NCBI RefSeq assembly: GCF_009697225.1
Contig: NZ_WIND01000001.1
Location: 62,001-126,000, forward strand
Direction: 5' to 3'
Source: Halovulum marinum
GTDB lineage: Bacteria > Pseudomonadota > Alphaproteobacteria > Rhodobacterales > Rhodobacteraceae
DNA: 64,000 nt
The position numbers and the translations under genes are program-made. The notes beneath the pieces are model-generated. The model worked only from the letters and a program-made list of their open reading frames with translations. It ran no database searches and was not told the DNA's origin. Within the stretch, counting starts at the first letter, position 1. Every line of letters begins with the position of its first letter. Below are positions 36,551-47,392 of the stretch, piece by piece.

Positions 36551-37312
36551 TCAGGTCCAGGGCGTGCCGTCGGCGCGGTAGCCGGCCTCGCCCAGCAGCG
36601 CGGTCTCGTCGCTGGCGCGCAGGTGGGCGACCAGCTCGTCCCAGTTCGCCACGCGCTCGTGCAGCCGGCCGGCGGTCTGCCGGTAGAAGCTGCTGGACAG
36701 CTGCCCGGGCGTCGCCTCGGAACCGAGGAAGTCCAGCAGCCGCGCCATGTGGCCGGGATCGTCCACCTCCTCGTAGCGGATGTCGAACACCGGCTTGCCG
36801 GGGATCTGGCGCAGCGACTGCGCCAGCTTGCGAAAGCGGGTGGTGACGGTGCGGCTGCGGCGCAGTTCGTCGGGCGTGACGGTGACCTGCACCCGGTCGC
36901 GGGGCGCGTCCGCATCGCGCTGCACATAGCGCTCGGTCTTGCGCGCGCTGAGCAGCGAGACGCAGATCGCGAGCGCCGCCCGCGACAGGATCACCACCGG
37001 GCGGTCGGGCGCGGTCAGGTGATCCTCGAGGAACGGCCGGTCCTGCAGGTGCATCGGGAACAGCTTGAAACCCACCGCCTGCCCCGGGTGGCGCGCCGCC
37101 AGCCGCTGCAGCAGCGTGGCGCCCATGGCGTCGCGGGCCGCCGCCTGTTTCGGCTTCAGGCCCAGCTCCTCGCGGACATCGGCGGGCAGTTCGACCCACT
37201 TCGCCTTGTAGATCTCGGTGTAACAGACGATGTCCGGCGCGGAATCGAGCAGGCTGACCAGATTGTAGGACCCGGTCCGCGGAGTGGCGAGAAGGACGAA
37301 ATCACGGCTCAT
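36551..37312 (-). CDS. sulfotransferase family protein
   Basis: A 253-residue cytoplasmic enzyme predicted to transfer sulfate from PAPS to an acceptor. The 5'-phosphosulfate loop is FVLLATPRTGSYNLVSLLDS at the N-terminus. The 3'-phosphate region is likely in VVILSRAALAICVSLLSAR, and the C-terminal helix region around YRQTAGRLHERVANW is typical. The ATG of MSRDFVLLATP is preferred to a GTG four codons earlier because family homology begins there. It is divergent from mreB, with about 240 bases between starts. The acceptor (glycan or small molecule) is unknown. Confidence 0.78.
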   Translation of the reverse strand: MSRDFVLLATPRTGSYNLVSLLDSAPDIVCYTEIYKAKWVELPADVREELGLKPKQAAARDAMGATLLQRLAARHPGQAVGFKLFPMHLQDRPFLEDHLTAPDRPVVILSRAALAICVSLLSARKTERYVQRDADAPRDRVQVTVTPDELRRSRTVTTRFRKLAQSLRQIPGKPVFDIRYEEVDDPGHMARLLDFLGSEATPGQLSSSFYRQTAGRLHERVANWDELVAHLRASDETALLGEAGYRADGTPWT

Positions 37313-37356
37313 GGACGTCTGCACCGGGGTTCTGGCTGCGTTTGTCGCGGTCCTAG

Positions 37357-38592
<1,236 letters not shown>

Positions 38593-38641
38593 CCGGACCA
38601 CGGGCGGAACCTGCCGTTCCGTTTGGAGGGAGCAGACGGGC

Positions 38642-39565
38642 GTGTCACGCGGGAACGACGAAGCCTCGGCGATGTGGCGCTCGGTCCGCCGCGTGCTGCT
38701 GGCGGGCATCTGCCTGCTGTTCCTGGCGCTGTTCCTGCTGTGGCGCATCGACAATCCCCGCGTCGAGAGCCTGCGCATGGCGCTGATGGACCGGCTGCTG
38801 CCCAGCTTCGAGTTCACCATCAGCCCGGTGACGACGCTGACCCGGATCATCTCGGAATACGAGACGCTGGACCGGGTCTACGAGCAGAACCGCGAGCTGC
38901 GCCGCGAGCTGCAGCGGATGAAGGGCTGGCGCGAGGCGGCGCTGCAGCTGGAAGAGAAGAACGCCCGGCTGCGGGCGCTGAACAACGTCCGACTGAGCCC
39001 GCGCATCGGCTTCATCACCGGCGAGGTTCTGGCCGACAGCGGCAGCCCGTTCCGGCAGTCGGCGCTGCTGAACATCGGCCGGATCGACGGCGTCGCCGAC
39101 GGCTCGGCCGCGGTCGACGGGCTGGGGCTGGTGGGGCGCGTGTCGGGCGTCGGCGAGCGCACCGCACGGATCATCCTGCTGACCGACATCAACAGCCGGG
39201 TGCCGGCGGTGGTCCAGCCCTCGGGGCAGCGCGCCCTGATCACCGGCAACAACACCAGCGCGCCGCTGTTGGAATTCGTCGAGGACGTCGAGGACGTACG
39301 CCCCGGCGACCGCATCGTCACCTCGGGCGACGGCGGCATCTTTCCGGCCGACCTGCTGGTCGGCACGGTGGCGCTGGACCGCGCCGGCCGGTTGCGGGCG
39401 CGGCTGGCGGCGGACTACGGCAGCCTGGAATTCATCCGCGTGCTGCGCCAGACGCCGACCGAGGCGATCCCCGGCACCGGCGAGCTGATCGGCCCGCCGG
39501 CGCCGCCGGGCCTGCGGCCCCAGGCCGGCGCCGGCCGCGACGAGACCGCCGAGGCGGCGGAATGA
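38642..39565 (+). CDS. mreC: rod shape-determining protein MreC
   Basis: Bitopic elongasome protein of 307 residues that links MreB to PBP2 in the periplasm. It has one N-terminal membrane helix (LLAGICLLFLALFLLWRI), a coiled coil at about residues 75-110 (ELRRELQRMKGWREAALQLE), and the two beta-barrel MreC domains with GLVGRVSGVGERTARIILLT. The C-terminal tail is Pro/Ala-rich. The start is a GTG behind GGAGGGAGCAGACGGGC. The stop overlaps mreD (ATGA). Confidence 0.95.
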   Translation: MSRGNDEASAMWRSVRRVLLAGICLLFLALFLLWRIDNPRVESLRMALMDRLLPSFEFTISPVTTLTRIISEYETLDRVYEQNRELRRELQRMKGWREAALQLEEKNARLRALNNVRLSPRIGFITGEVLADSGSPFRQSALLNIGRIDGVADGSAAVDGLGLVGRVSGVGERTARIILLTDINSRVPAVVQPSGQRALITGNNTSAPLLEFVEDVEDVRPGDRIVTSGDGGIFPADLLVGTVALDRAGRLRARLAADYGSLEFIRVLRQTPTEAIPGTGELIGPPAPPGLRPQAGAGRDETAEAAE

Positions 39566-40098
39566 GCGCGCGCGCGCCCTCGCCGCTGCAGATGCTGCTG
39601 TTTGCGGCGATCGCCGTCGCGGTGATCCTGGTGCAGCTGCTGCCGCTGCAGCTGCGGGCCGAGCACATGGTGCATCCCGACCTGCTGCTGGCGCTGGCCG
39701 CCGCCTGGGCGGTGCGCCAGCCCGAGAACCTGCCGCTGCTGCTGGTCGCCCCGATCCTGCTGCTGGCGGACCTGATCCAGGACCGGCCGGTCGGGCTGTG
39801 GGCGCTGATCAGCCTGCTGCTGCTCGAGGGCATGTCGGCGCAGCGCGAAGCGTTGCGCAACCGTCCGTTCCCGTTCGAATGGGCGGCCTTCACCGCGCTG
39901 CTGGCGCTGGGCCTGATCGGCCAGTCGGTGGTGCTGGCGCTGGCGCTGGTCGAGCGCCCTGCCGGCGGCATCACGGTGCAGCTTTTCGCCACCACCGCGG
40001 CGGTCTATCCTGTGGTCGCGCTGGTGCTGCATTATGTGCTGCGCGTGCGGGCGCCCAAGCCCGCCGAACGCTCGCGACGGCTGGGACGGGTGGCATGA
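39562..40098 (+). CDS. mreD: rod shape-determining protein MreD
   Basis: A 178-residue integral membrane protein with five or six hydrophobic segments and the MreD pattern (VHPDLLLALAAAWAVRQP, then LIQDRPVGLWALISLLLLEG). It bridges MreC and the PBP2-RodA synthase. The start is defined by an ATGA overlap with mreC, and the stop overlaps mrdA in the same way, so the three are translationally coupled. Sequence conservation of MreD is low in general; position in the operon supports the call strongly. Confidence 0.92.
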   Translation: MSARAPSPLQMLLFAAIAVAVILVQLLPLQLRAEHMVHPDLLLALAAAWAVRQPENLPLLLVAPILLLADLIQDRPVGLWALISLLLLEGMSAQREALRNRPFPFEWAAFTALLALGLIGQSVVLALALVERPAGGITVQLFATTAAVYPVVALVLHYVLRVRAPKPAERSRRLGRVA

Positions 40099-42032
40099 GA
40101 AGACCGACGATCAACATGCAGGTCCGGATGACCCGCCGCGGGCTGGTGCTGATGGGCGCGCAGCTGGCGGTGGTCGCGGGGCTGGGCGCACGGATGCGGC
40201 AGTTGCAGGTCCAGGAGGCCGACCGCTACCGGATGCTGGCCGAGGAGAACCGGATGAACATCCGGCTGCTGGCGCCCGCCCGCGGCCTGATCCTGGATCG
40301 CAACGGCATCGCGCTGGCGGAGAACCGGCAGAACTATCGCGTGGTCATCATCCGCGAGCAGGCCGGCGACGTGGCCGCCGTGCTGGACAAGCTGGCGCGG
40401 CTGATCCCGCTGTCCGACGACCGCCGCGAGAAGGTGCTGAAGGAGGTCGCGCGCCGCGCGGCCTTCGTGCCGGTCACCGTCACCGAGCGCCTGAGCTGGG
40501 AGGAGATCGCGCGCGTCGCCGGCAACGCCCCGGCGCTGCCCGGCGTGCTGCCCGAGGTCGGGCTGACCCGGCATTATCCGCAGCAGGATGTCGGCGCGCA
40601 CGTCGTCGGCTATGTCGGCCCGGTCAGCGAGCGCGACCTGGAGCATGCCGAGGACCGCGACCCGCTGCTGCAGATCCCGGACTTCCAGATCGGCAAGACC
40701 GGGATCGAGGTGCGCGAGGAACAGGCGCTGCGCGGCTCGGCCGGGGCCAGCCGGATCGAGGTCAACGCGCTGGGCCGCGTCATGCGCGAGCTGGACCGTC
40801 GCGAGGGCACGCCGGGGCGCGACCTGCACCTGACCCTCGACAGCGAACTGCAGGCCTATGCGCTGGAGCGGATGGCCGGCGAAAGCGCCGCGACGGTGGT
40901 GATGGACGTGCGCACAGGGGGGATCCTGGCCTCGGCCTCGGCACCCGGTTTCGATCCCAACGCCTTCGTCTTCGGGATCAACTACGACAACTGGAACACG
41001 CTGCTGAACGATCCCTTCCGGCCGCTGTCCAACAAGGCGGTGTCGGGCGCCTACCCGCCGGGCTCGACCTACAAGATGGCGGTCGCGCTGGCGGCACTCG
41101 AGGCCGGGGTGCTCGACAGCAAGCGCACGGTCTGGTGCCCCGGCTACTACCAGCTGGGCAACCGGCGGTTCCACTGCTGGAAGCGCGGCGGGCACGGCCA
41201 TGTCAACCTGCAGGTCGGCCTGGAGCAGTCCTGCGACGTGTACTATTACGACACCGCGCGCGAGGTCGGGGTCGAGCGGATCTCGGCGATGGCGAACCGG
41301 CTGGGCGTCGGCATCCCGCACGAGTTGCCGCTGCCCGCGATCACCGCCGGGCTGACCCCCACCGGGGCGTGGAAGCAGGCCAAGTACGGCGACGCCTGGC
41401 GCATCGGCGACACCCTGAACGCCGGCATCGGCCAGGGCTACGTGCTGGCCTCGCCGCTGCAGCTGGCGGTGATGACGGCGCGCATCGCCACCGGCCGCGC
41501 GGTCGTGCCGACGCTGATCCGCGCCGTCGACGGCCGCCCGGTCGATCCCGGCGAAGCCCCGGACCTGGGTCTCGGGAGCACCGCGCTGTCGTTCGTGCGC
41601 GACGGCATGTATCAGGTGGTCAACAACCGGCGCGGCACCGCCTACAAGGCCCGCATCGCCGACCCCGAGAACGAGATGGCCGGCAAGACCGGCACCAGTC
41701 AGGTGCGCAACATCACCGTCGAGGAACGCGCCCGCGGCGTCGTCCGCAACGAGGACCTGCCCTGGAACCGGCGCGATCACGGGCTGTTCGTCTGCTACGC
41801 CCCCTACAACAACCCGCGCTATGCGGTGGCGACGGTGGTCGAACACGGCGGCGGCGGCTCGTCCGCCGCAGCGCCGGTCGCGCGCGACATCATGATGCGC
41901 GCGCTCTACGGCCCGGTGCCGCCGCTGGCGGCCTATCCGCCCGGAGAGCGCGACGAGATCGAGCGCCGCCGCGCCGAGGAGCCGCAGCCGCAGGGCCCCG
42001 AGCGGCCGGAGGGAGGCAGCGACCGCGCATGA
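40095..42032 (+). CDS. mrdA: penicillin-binding protein 2
   Basis: Class B peptidoglycan transpeptidase of the elongasome, 645 residues. It has an N-terminal membrane anchor (GLVLMGAQLAVVAGLGARM) and a pedestal domain starting LAPARGLILDRNGIALAENR. The transpeptidase domain has SxxK in GAYPPGSTYKMAVALAAL (about residue 325), SxD-type EQSCDVYYYD and the KTG triad AGKTGTSQVRN (about residue 530). The ATGA start overlaps mreD. The C-terminus has a Pro/Glu-rich tail (EEPQPQGPERPEGG). It partners with RodA, encoded next. Confidence 0.97.
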   Translation: MRRPTINMQVRMTRRGLVLMGAQLAVVAGLGARMRQLQVQEADRYRMLAEENRMNIRLLAPARGLILDRNGIALAENRQNYRVVIIREQAGDVAAVLDKLARLIPLSDDRREKVLKEVARRAAFVPVTVTERLSWEEIARVAGNAPALPGVLPEVGLTRHYPQQDVGAHVVGYVGPVSERDLEHAEDRDPLLQIPDFQIGKTGIEVREEQALRGSAGASRIEVNALGRVMRELDRREGTPGRDLHLTLDSELQAYALERMAGESAATVVMDVRTGGILASASAPGFDPNAFVFGINYDNWNTLLNDPFRPLSNKAVSGAYPPGSTYKMAVALAALEAGVLDSKRTVWCPGYYQLGNRRFHCWKRGGHGHVNLQVGLEQSCDVYYYDTAREVGVERISAMANRLGVGIPHELPLPAITAGLTPTGAWKQAKYGDAWRIGDTLNAGIGQGYVLASPLQLAVMTARIATGRAVVPTLIRAVDGRPVDPGEAPDLGLGSTALSFVRDGMYQVVNNRRGTAYKARIADPENEMAGKTGTSQVRNITVEERARGVVRNEDLPWNRRDHGLFVCYAPYNNPRYAVATVVEHGGGGSSAAAPVARDIMMRALYGPVPPLAAYPPGERDEIERRRAEEPQPQGPERPEGGSDRA

Positions 42033-43168
42033 CCTTCCTCGACCGCTCGCAACGCCAGACCCCCACCGGGCTGACGAAGCTGCTGCACATGAACTGGGCG
42101 CTGGTGGTGCTGCTGACTGCGATCTCGGCAGCCGGGTTCCTGATGCTCTATTCGGTGGCCGACGGCTCGTTCGACCCCTGGGCCAGCCGGCAGATGGTGC
42201 GGTTCGGCATCGGCGTGGTGCTGATGCTGGCGGTGGGGTTGGTGCACATCCGGTTCTGGCGCTCGGTGGCGCCGCTGATCTATGTCGGCGGACTGCTGCT
42301 GCTGGTGTTCGTCGACTTCTTCGGCACTGTCGGCATGGGCGCGCAGCGCTGGCTCGACATCGGTTTCATGCGCCTGCAGCCGTCCGAGCCGATGAAGGTG
42401 GCACTGGTGATCGTGCTGGCGCTGTATTACGACTGGCTGCCGCCCGAGAAGGTCTCGCGCCCGCAGTGGCTGCTGCCGCCGATCGTGCTGACGCTGATCC
42501 CGATGGGCCTGGTGCTGATGCAGCCCGACCTCGGCACCGCGATCCTGCTGGCGGCGGGCGCGGCGGTGGTGATGTTCGTCGCCGGCGTGTCGATCTGGTA
42601 TTTCGCCGCCGCGATCGGCGCCGGCGTCGGGCTGGTGACGCTGGTGATGCAGAGCCGGGGCACCGCGTGGCAGCTGTTGAAGGACTACCAGTACCGCCGG
42701 ATCGACACCTTCCTCGACCCCGGCCAGGACCCGCTGGGCGCGGGCTATAACATCATCCAGTCGAAGATCGCGCTGGGCTCGGGCGGGCTGGCCGGGCGCG
42801 GTTTCATGGAGGGCACGCAGACGCGGCTGAACTTCCTGCCGGAAAAGCACACCGACTTCATCTTCACCACCTTGGCCGAGGAGTTCGGCTTTGTCGGCTC
42901 GGTGACGCTGCTGGGGCTGTACGCGCTGGTGGTGATCTTCGCGCTGATCTCGGCACTGCGCAACCGCGACCGGTTCGGCGCGCTGCTGACCACGGGCATC
43001 GCCGCCACCTTCTTCTTCTTCTTCGCGGTGAACATGGCGATGGTGATGGGGCTGATCCCGGTGGTCGGCGTGCCGCTGCCGCTGGTCAGCTATGGCGGCT
43101 CGGCGATGCTGGTGCTGCTGGCGGCCTTCGGCCTGATCCAGAGCGCGCACGTCCACCGCCCCCGCTGA
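42029..43168 (+). CDS. rodA: peptidoglycan glycosyltransferase RodA
   Basis: SEDS-family polymerase, 379 residues with about ten transmembrane helices, that polymerises lipid II for side-wall growth with PBP2. Signature regions are ARRWLDI-like GAQRWLDIGFMRLQPSEPMK, MQPDLGTAILLAAGA, and FLPEKHTDFIFTTLAEEFGF with the catalytic Asp. The C-terminus carries GVPLPLVSYGGSAML. The start overlaps mrdA by ATGA. It closes the mre-mrd operon; ghrA follows after 16 bases and may be read through. Confidence 0.97.
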   Translation: MTFLDRSQRQTPTGLTKLLHMNWALVVLLTAISAAGFLMLYSVADGSFDPWASRQMVRFGIGVVLMLAVGLVHIRFWRSVAPLIYVGGLLLLVFVDFFGTVGMGAQRWLDIGFMRLQPSEPMKVALVIVLALYYDWLPPEKVSRPQWLLPPIVLTLIPMGLVLMQPDLGTAILLAAGAAVVMFVAGVSIWYFAAAIGAGVGLVTLVMQSRGTAWQLLKDYQYRRIDTFLDPGQDPLGAGYNIIQSKIALGSGGLAGRGFMEGTQTRLNFLPEKHTDFIFTTLAEEFGFVGSVTLLGLYALVVIFALISALRNRDRFGALLTTGIAATFFFFFAVNMAMVMGLIPVVGVPLPLVSYGGSAMLVLLAAFGLIQSAHVHRPR

Positions 43169-43184
43169 CCGCAACGGAGCCTTC

Positions 43185-44120
43185 ATGCCGAAAGTCCTCT
43201 ACGCCGGCGCCGACAGTGCACGCGAGAGTTATGCCCGCGAACTGACCGCCGGCTTCGCCGAGGCAGGCGTGGCCGCCGAGCTGGTGTTCGACGCGCCCGA
43301 TCCGGCGGCGATCGACTACATCGTCTATGCGCCCGCCAGCGGGCTGCGCGACTTCACCCCGTTCACCAACACCCGCGCGGTGCTGAGCCTGTGGGCCGGG
43401 GTCGAGACCATCGTCGGCAACCGCACCCTGACCCAGCCGCTGACCCGGATGGTCGATCCCGGCCTGACCGAGGGCATGCGCGAATGGGTCACCGGCCACG
43501 TGCTGCGGCACCACCTCGGGATGGATGCGCACATCACCGGCCAGGACGGCGTCTGGCGCGGCGACCGGCCGGCGCCGCTGGCGCGCCACCGGCCGGTCGC
43601 CGTGCTGGGCCTTGGCGCGCTGGGCACCACCTGCGCGCGGGCGCTGGCCGGGCTGGGCTTTCCGGTGACCGGCTGGAGCCGCGCGCCGCGCGCGGTGGAC
43701 GGCGTCGATTGCCGGCACGGCGTCGAGGCGCTGGCGCAAGTGCTGTCCGGGGCGCAGATCCTGGTACTGCTGCTGCCCGCCACGCCCGAGACCGACGGGC
43801 TGATGAACGCCGAGCGGCTGGCGCTGCTGCCGCCCGGGGCGGTGATCGTAAACCCCGGCCGCGGCAGCCTGATCGACGAGCCGGCGCTGCTGGCGGCGCT
43901 CGACTCGGGCCGGGTGGGCCACGCGACGCTGGACGTGTTCCGCACCGAGCCGCTGCCGCCCGGACACCCGTTCTGGGCGCATCCGCGGGTGACGGTGACG
44001 CCGCACATCGCCTCGGCCACGCGGCCCGAGACCGCGGCGCGTGCGATCGTGCGCAACATTTCCCGGGCCGAGCGGGGCGAGCCGCTGGAGCATGTGGTGG
44101 ACCGCGCGCGCGGTTACTGA
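43185..44120 (+). CDS. ghrA: glyoxylate/hydroxypyruvate reductase A
   Basis: NADPH-dependent D-2-hydroxyacid dehydrogenase, 311 residues, reducing glyoxylate to glycolate and hydroxypyruvate to glycerate. The Rossmann loop is VAVLGLGALGTTCARALAG. The catalytic Arg lies around VIVNPGRGSLIDEP region residues and the His in VTVTPHIASATRPETA. The N-terminal part (YARELTAGFAEAG, ALSLWAGVETIV-like) follows the GhrA rather than GhrB/SerA subgroup. It sits between rodA and the convergent capsule genes, with no pathway partners nearby. Confidence 0.85.
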   Translation: MPKVLYAGADSARESYARELTAGFAEAGVAAELVFDAPDPAAIDYIVYAPASGLRDFTPFTNTRAVLSLWAGVETIVGNRTLTQPLTRMVDPGLTEGMREWVTGHVLRHHLGMDAHITGQDGVWRGDRPAPLARHRPVAVLGLGALGTTCARALAGLGFPVTGWSRAPRAVDGVDCRHGVEALAQVLSGAQILVLLLPATPETDGLMNAERLALLPPGAVIVNPGRGSLIDEPALLAALDSGRVGHATLDVFRTEPLPPGHPFWAHPRVTVTPHIASATRPETAARAIVRNISRAERGEPLEHVVDRARGY

Positions 44121-44128
44121 ACGAGCGA

Positions 44129-46177
44129 TCAGTTCCGCCAGAGCGGCGCCAGGCCGCGCAGCCGGTACTGCAGCCCCGCCACCAGCTTGTGCCGCCTGGT
44201 GGCGTGCCGGCTGACCGAGCCGGCGCGCGCCGACAGCCGCGACAGGATCACCTCGGGGGCGCAGGCCAGCCCGGTCTCGGCGTCGAAGTAGCGCGGATAG
44301 GCGATCAGCGCGGCATGCACCAGCGCGGTCAGATCGGGCCGGGCGACGCGCCGCGGGCATGGCGCCGCGTGGTCCCGCGTCAGCCCCCAGCCGGCGTAGA
44401 ACGGGGTGCCGAAGCAGTGAACCTCGCGCCCGCGCAGCAGTGCCTCGAATCCCATCAGCGAGGTCATCGTCACCACCACGTCGGCCTGGTCCATCGCCTC
44501 CGCCGCCGAGGTGTCGCGGGCGACATGATCCGCCAGCCGGGACATCTCGTCCGCGCGGATCAGGCCCTGGCGCAGCCCGGCCTCGATGTCCGGGTGCGGC
44601 TTGTAGATCACCACGTCGTCCGGGAACAGCGCGCGGGCGCGGCGCAGCAACTCCAGGTTGGTGCCGACCGCGCCGGTGCCCAGCCGGATCGAGGCGTCGT
44701 CCTCGACCTGCCCCGGCACCAGCACCCGGCGCCGGCCCGGCCTCGACGGGAACCGCGGCGCGGCGCTGCCGACGTTGTACTTGGTCAGCCGCGCGGCGAC
44801 GATCGCCGACTGCAACGCCTCGGCCCGCTTGCGGGCGTGGCTCGGCAGGTCGGCCGAGGCGGCGATGATCCGCTCCAGCCGGCTTTCGCGGGTCGGATCG
44901 AAATAGATGCCGAGATCGTCGATCACCAGCGAGGCGGCGGGAAGCAGCTGCGCCCCAAGCCCGACCGAGCGCAGGAACCCGTCCTCGGCGCGCCACAGCG
45001 GCACCGCGCGGGCCTCGGCCGCGGCGCGGATCTCGGGGGTTTCCTTGCCGGCCCAGAGCAGCAGCGTGCGGCCGCTGCCGGACGCCCTGGCGACGGCGCG
45101 GGCCGGGTCGTTCTCGAACGCCGGCGGGCCGGCCTCGCCGCGCAGGAACGCGCGCATCGGCGCGTGCTTCCACGGCTTCATCCCGGTGCAGAGCAGCGGC
45201 CGCGCGTTCTCGCGCCGGGCGCGGGCCTGTGCCTCCAGGGCGCGGGCAACATCCTCGAAGGCACAAAGCCGGTCGTGGTGCGGGTCGTACCACGCCGGGT
45301 AGTCGATCAGCGCGGCGTGGAACAGCGCCTCGACCGACAGCGCGCGACCGCGGCGCGGGACCGGTATGCGGTCGTCGCTCAGCCCCCAGCCGGCATAGAA
45401 CGGCTGTCCGAAGACCACGGGCCGGTGGCCGGCAAGGATTGCCTCGAAGCCCAGCTGCGACGAGACGCAGTAGACCGCCGTCGCCCCGGCCAGCAGCGTC
45501 CAGGGGTTCACCGGCGCGGCACAGACCTGGGTGCGCTGGTCGAGGTCCTCGGGGCCGAAGTGGCCCCGGCGGTGGCCCGCGGCGGTGACCGGATGGGTGC
45601 GCAGCAGCAGGCGCGCGCCGGGATGCTCGGCGCGGGCGGCGGCCAGCATCGCGGCGAAACTTTCCGCCGACGCGCCGGCGTGGGCGATGGCGGCGTCGCC
45701 GGCGGTCTGGTCGATCACCAGCACGTAGCCCGGCGCGGGCGCCGGCGCCTCGGGCGACCAGTCGCTGTATTTCGACAGCCCCTCGTCGCGCAGGAAGGCG
45801 ATGCCGTCGCGGGCGCGGGTCTCGGCCTGCGGCGTCAGCGCGCTTTCGGCCAGCATCCGCTCCAGCCGAGACGGTCGCGCGGCATCGTAGTGCAGCGCCA
45901 GATCGTCGATCAGCAGGCCCAGCGCGCGCTCGCCCGACGGGCCCGGGCGCACCGAGCGCAGGAACGCGTCCTCGACGTTCAGCAGCGGCTTGTTCCAGCG
46001 CCGCGCCACCCACTGCCCGCGCGCCGACACCGGGCGCCGGCCCCAGACCGCCACCGCGTCGGCGCGGCGCGGGTCGGCCAGCGGCGCCAGCCGCCAGCCG
46101 GACAACTCGAGGATCCGCCGGATCCGCCGGTTCAGCAGGAAGCCGCCGGTGTAGGCGGCCGCCAGCCGGGTGCTCAC
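44129..46177 (-). CDS. kpsC: capsule polysaccharide biosynthesis protein KpsC-like (two tandem modules)
   Basis: A 682-residue cytoplasmic enzyme built of two homologous capsule-synthesis modules. Each contains a blocky motif of the type VFGQPFYAGWGLSDD (first half) and CFGTPFYAGWGLTRD (second half), plus GFLRSVGLGAQLLPAASLVI and AFLRSVRPGPSGERALGLLI. KpsC proteins are retaining beta-Kdo glycosyltransferases that, with KpsS, build the poly-Kdo linker of group 2-type capsules on phosphatidylglycerol. The start is a GTG overlapping the upstream export gene stop (GTGA), chosen over a longer frame running into that gene. Confidence 0.85.
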   Translation of the reverse strand: MSTRLAAAYTGGFLLNRRIRRILELSGWRLAPLADPRRADAVAVWGRRPVSARGQWVARRWNKPLLNVEDAFLRSVRPGPSGERALGLLIDDLALHYDAARPSRLERMLAESALTPQAETRARDGIAFLRDEGLSKYSDWSPEAPAPAPGYVLVIDQTAGDAAIAHAGASAESFAAMLAAARAEHPGARLLLRTHPVTAAGHRRGHFGPEDLDQRTQVCAAPVNPWTLLAGATAVYCVSSQLGFEAILAGHRPVVFGQPFYAGWGLSDDRIPVPRRGRALSVEALFHAALIDYPAWYDPHHDRLCAFEDVARALEAQARARRENARPLLCTGMKPWKHAPMRAFLRGEAGPPAFENDPARAVARASGSGRTLLLWAGKETPEIRAAAEARAVPLWRAEDGFLRSVGLGAQLLPAASLVIDDLGIYFDPTRESRLERIIAASADLPSHARKRAEALQSAIVAARLTKYNVGSAAPRFPSRPGRRRVLVPGQVEDDASIRLGTGAVGTNLELLRRARALFPDDVVIYKPHPDIEAGLRQGLIRADEMSRLADHVARDTSAAEAMDQADVVVTMTSLMGFEALLRGREVHCFGTPFYAGWGLTRDHAAPCPRRVARPDLTALVHAALIAYPRYFDAETGLACAPEVILSRLSARAGSVSRHATRRHKLVAGLQYRLRGLAPLWRN

Positions 46178-47319
46178 TCCAGCGCCCGGTCGCCCAGTCG
46201 CGTCAGCGTGGCGGCGAAGTTCAGCGTCTGCGATGTCGCCTCCAGCACCCTGGTCCATGCGACGAACGGCGCCTCCGTGATGTAGATCGTGTCATCGTCG
46301 CGGATCTGGAAATCCTTGGCAATGAAGATGCCGCCGGGGCTGGTCAGGTCGATGACATAGGCGAAGGGCTCGCCCTCGGCCATGTCGTTGCGGCCGGTGA
46401 CGCGGTTCGCCACCGACGCCATCTCGCGCCGGAAGACGAACACCCCGGTCGGATCCGACAGGTTGCCGTTCAGCCCGCCGACCTCGGCCAGCGCGTCGAT
46501 CGCGCTGATGTCGGCGCGCGGGAACGGCACCCGGGCCTGCGCACCGGTCGCGCCCAGCGCGGTGAAGGCGCGCTGGTCCTCCTCGACGATGATGGTGTCG
46601 CCGGCGCGCAGCGCGATGTCGTTGGCCGGGTTCTCGTACAGGTCCTGCAGGTAGATGCGGCCCGAGCCGCTGCGGCGGCGCACGGTGACGATGGCAAGCT
46701 CGGGGTCGGCGGTCACCCCGCCGGCCCGCGCCAGCATCGCCGCCAGCGTGTTGGTCGAGGGCTCGATCGGATAGACCCCCTGCCCGGAGACGCCGCCGAT
46801 CAGGTTGATCGTCGCGCCGTCGCCGGCCAGCCGGCGCACCTCGACCTGCGGGTCGGGAGTGGCGCGGCCCAGCGACTCGGTGATCAGTTCGCGCAACTCG
46901 TCGGGGGTGGCGCCGGCAGCCCTGATCGTGCCGGCGTAGGGCACGAAGATGTTGCCGCGCTGGTCGACCTGGATCTCCTGCAGGTTGGCGACCTTTTGGC
47001 CGGTACCGACCAGCAACCCGTTGTCGACGTTCTCCCACACGGTGACGGACAGCGAGTCGCCGGCGTTGAAGGCGTCGGTGCGCAGTTCCGGCAGGGTCAG
47101 GAAGCTTTGCGAGAAGCCGAAGCGCGGATCGACATAGGCGCGCTGCGCCACGGCGCCGTCGACCAGCACGACGTTCAGATCGCCCCCCGCGCGTTTCGAG
47201 GAGGCGACGATCTCTTCGGCGCTGGGGCCGGGGCGCGGCAGGCTGTTGCAGCCGGCCACGAAAACGACGCAGGCCAGAACCGCGGCGCGGGCCGCGGTCC
47301 GGCGGTATCGGGGTGTCAC
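46174..47319 (-). CDS. outer-membrane polysaccharide export (OPX) lipoprotein, KpsD/Wza-like
   Basis: A 381-residue polysaccharide export protein. It starts with a lipoprotein signal (VLACVVFVAGC, lipidated Cys near residue 24). A poly-export domain follows (FNAGDSLSVTVWENVDNGLL, then GNIFVPYAGTIRAAGATPDE) and then two SLBB-like repeats (INLIGGVSGQGVYPIEP, LAAMLARAGG and later IDALAEVGGLNGNLSDP). It should form the outer-membrane channel for capsule. It is translationally coupled to kpsC. Inner-membrane KpsM/T/E-type partners are not in the window. Confidence 0.87.
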   Translation of the reverse strand: MTPRYRRTAARAAVLACVVFVAGCNSLPRPGPSAEEIVASSKRAGGDLNVVLVDGAVAQRAYVDPRFGFSQSFLTLPELRTDAFNAGDSLSVTVWENVDNGLLVGTGQKVANLQEIQVDQRGNIFVPYAGTIRAAGATPDELRELITESLGRATPDPQVEVRRLAGDGATINLIGGVSGQGVYPIEPSTNTLAAMLARAGGVTADPELAIVTVRRRSGSGRIYLQDLYENPANDIALRAGDTIIVEEDQRAFTALGATGAQARVPFPRADISAIDALAEVGGLNGNLSDPTGVFVFRREMASVANRVTGRNDMAEGEPFAYVIDLTSPGGIFIAKDFQIRDDDTIYITEAPFVAWTRVLEATSQTLNFAATLTRLGDRALE

Positions 47320-47392
47320 GCTCGCTGCCTCATGATCTGTTTTGCCCGACCATAGATCATTGGACGGGCAGGGAAAAGCCGGGCGGCCGGGA

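Noticed and set aside
43086-46285. Very long open frames of over 960 codons on both strands overlapping the ghrA/kpsC region
   Set aside because: They are shadows of the real genes in a high-GC sequence; composition is Arg/Gly/Ala-rich with no motifs.
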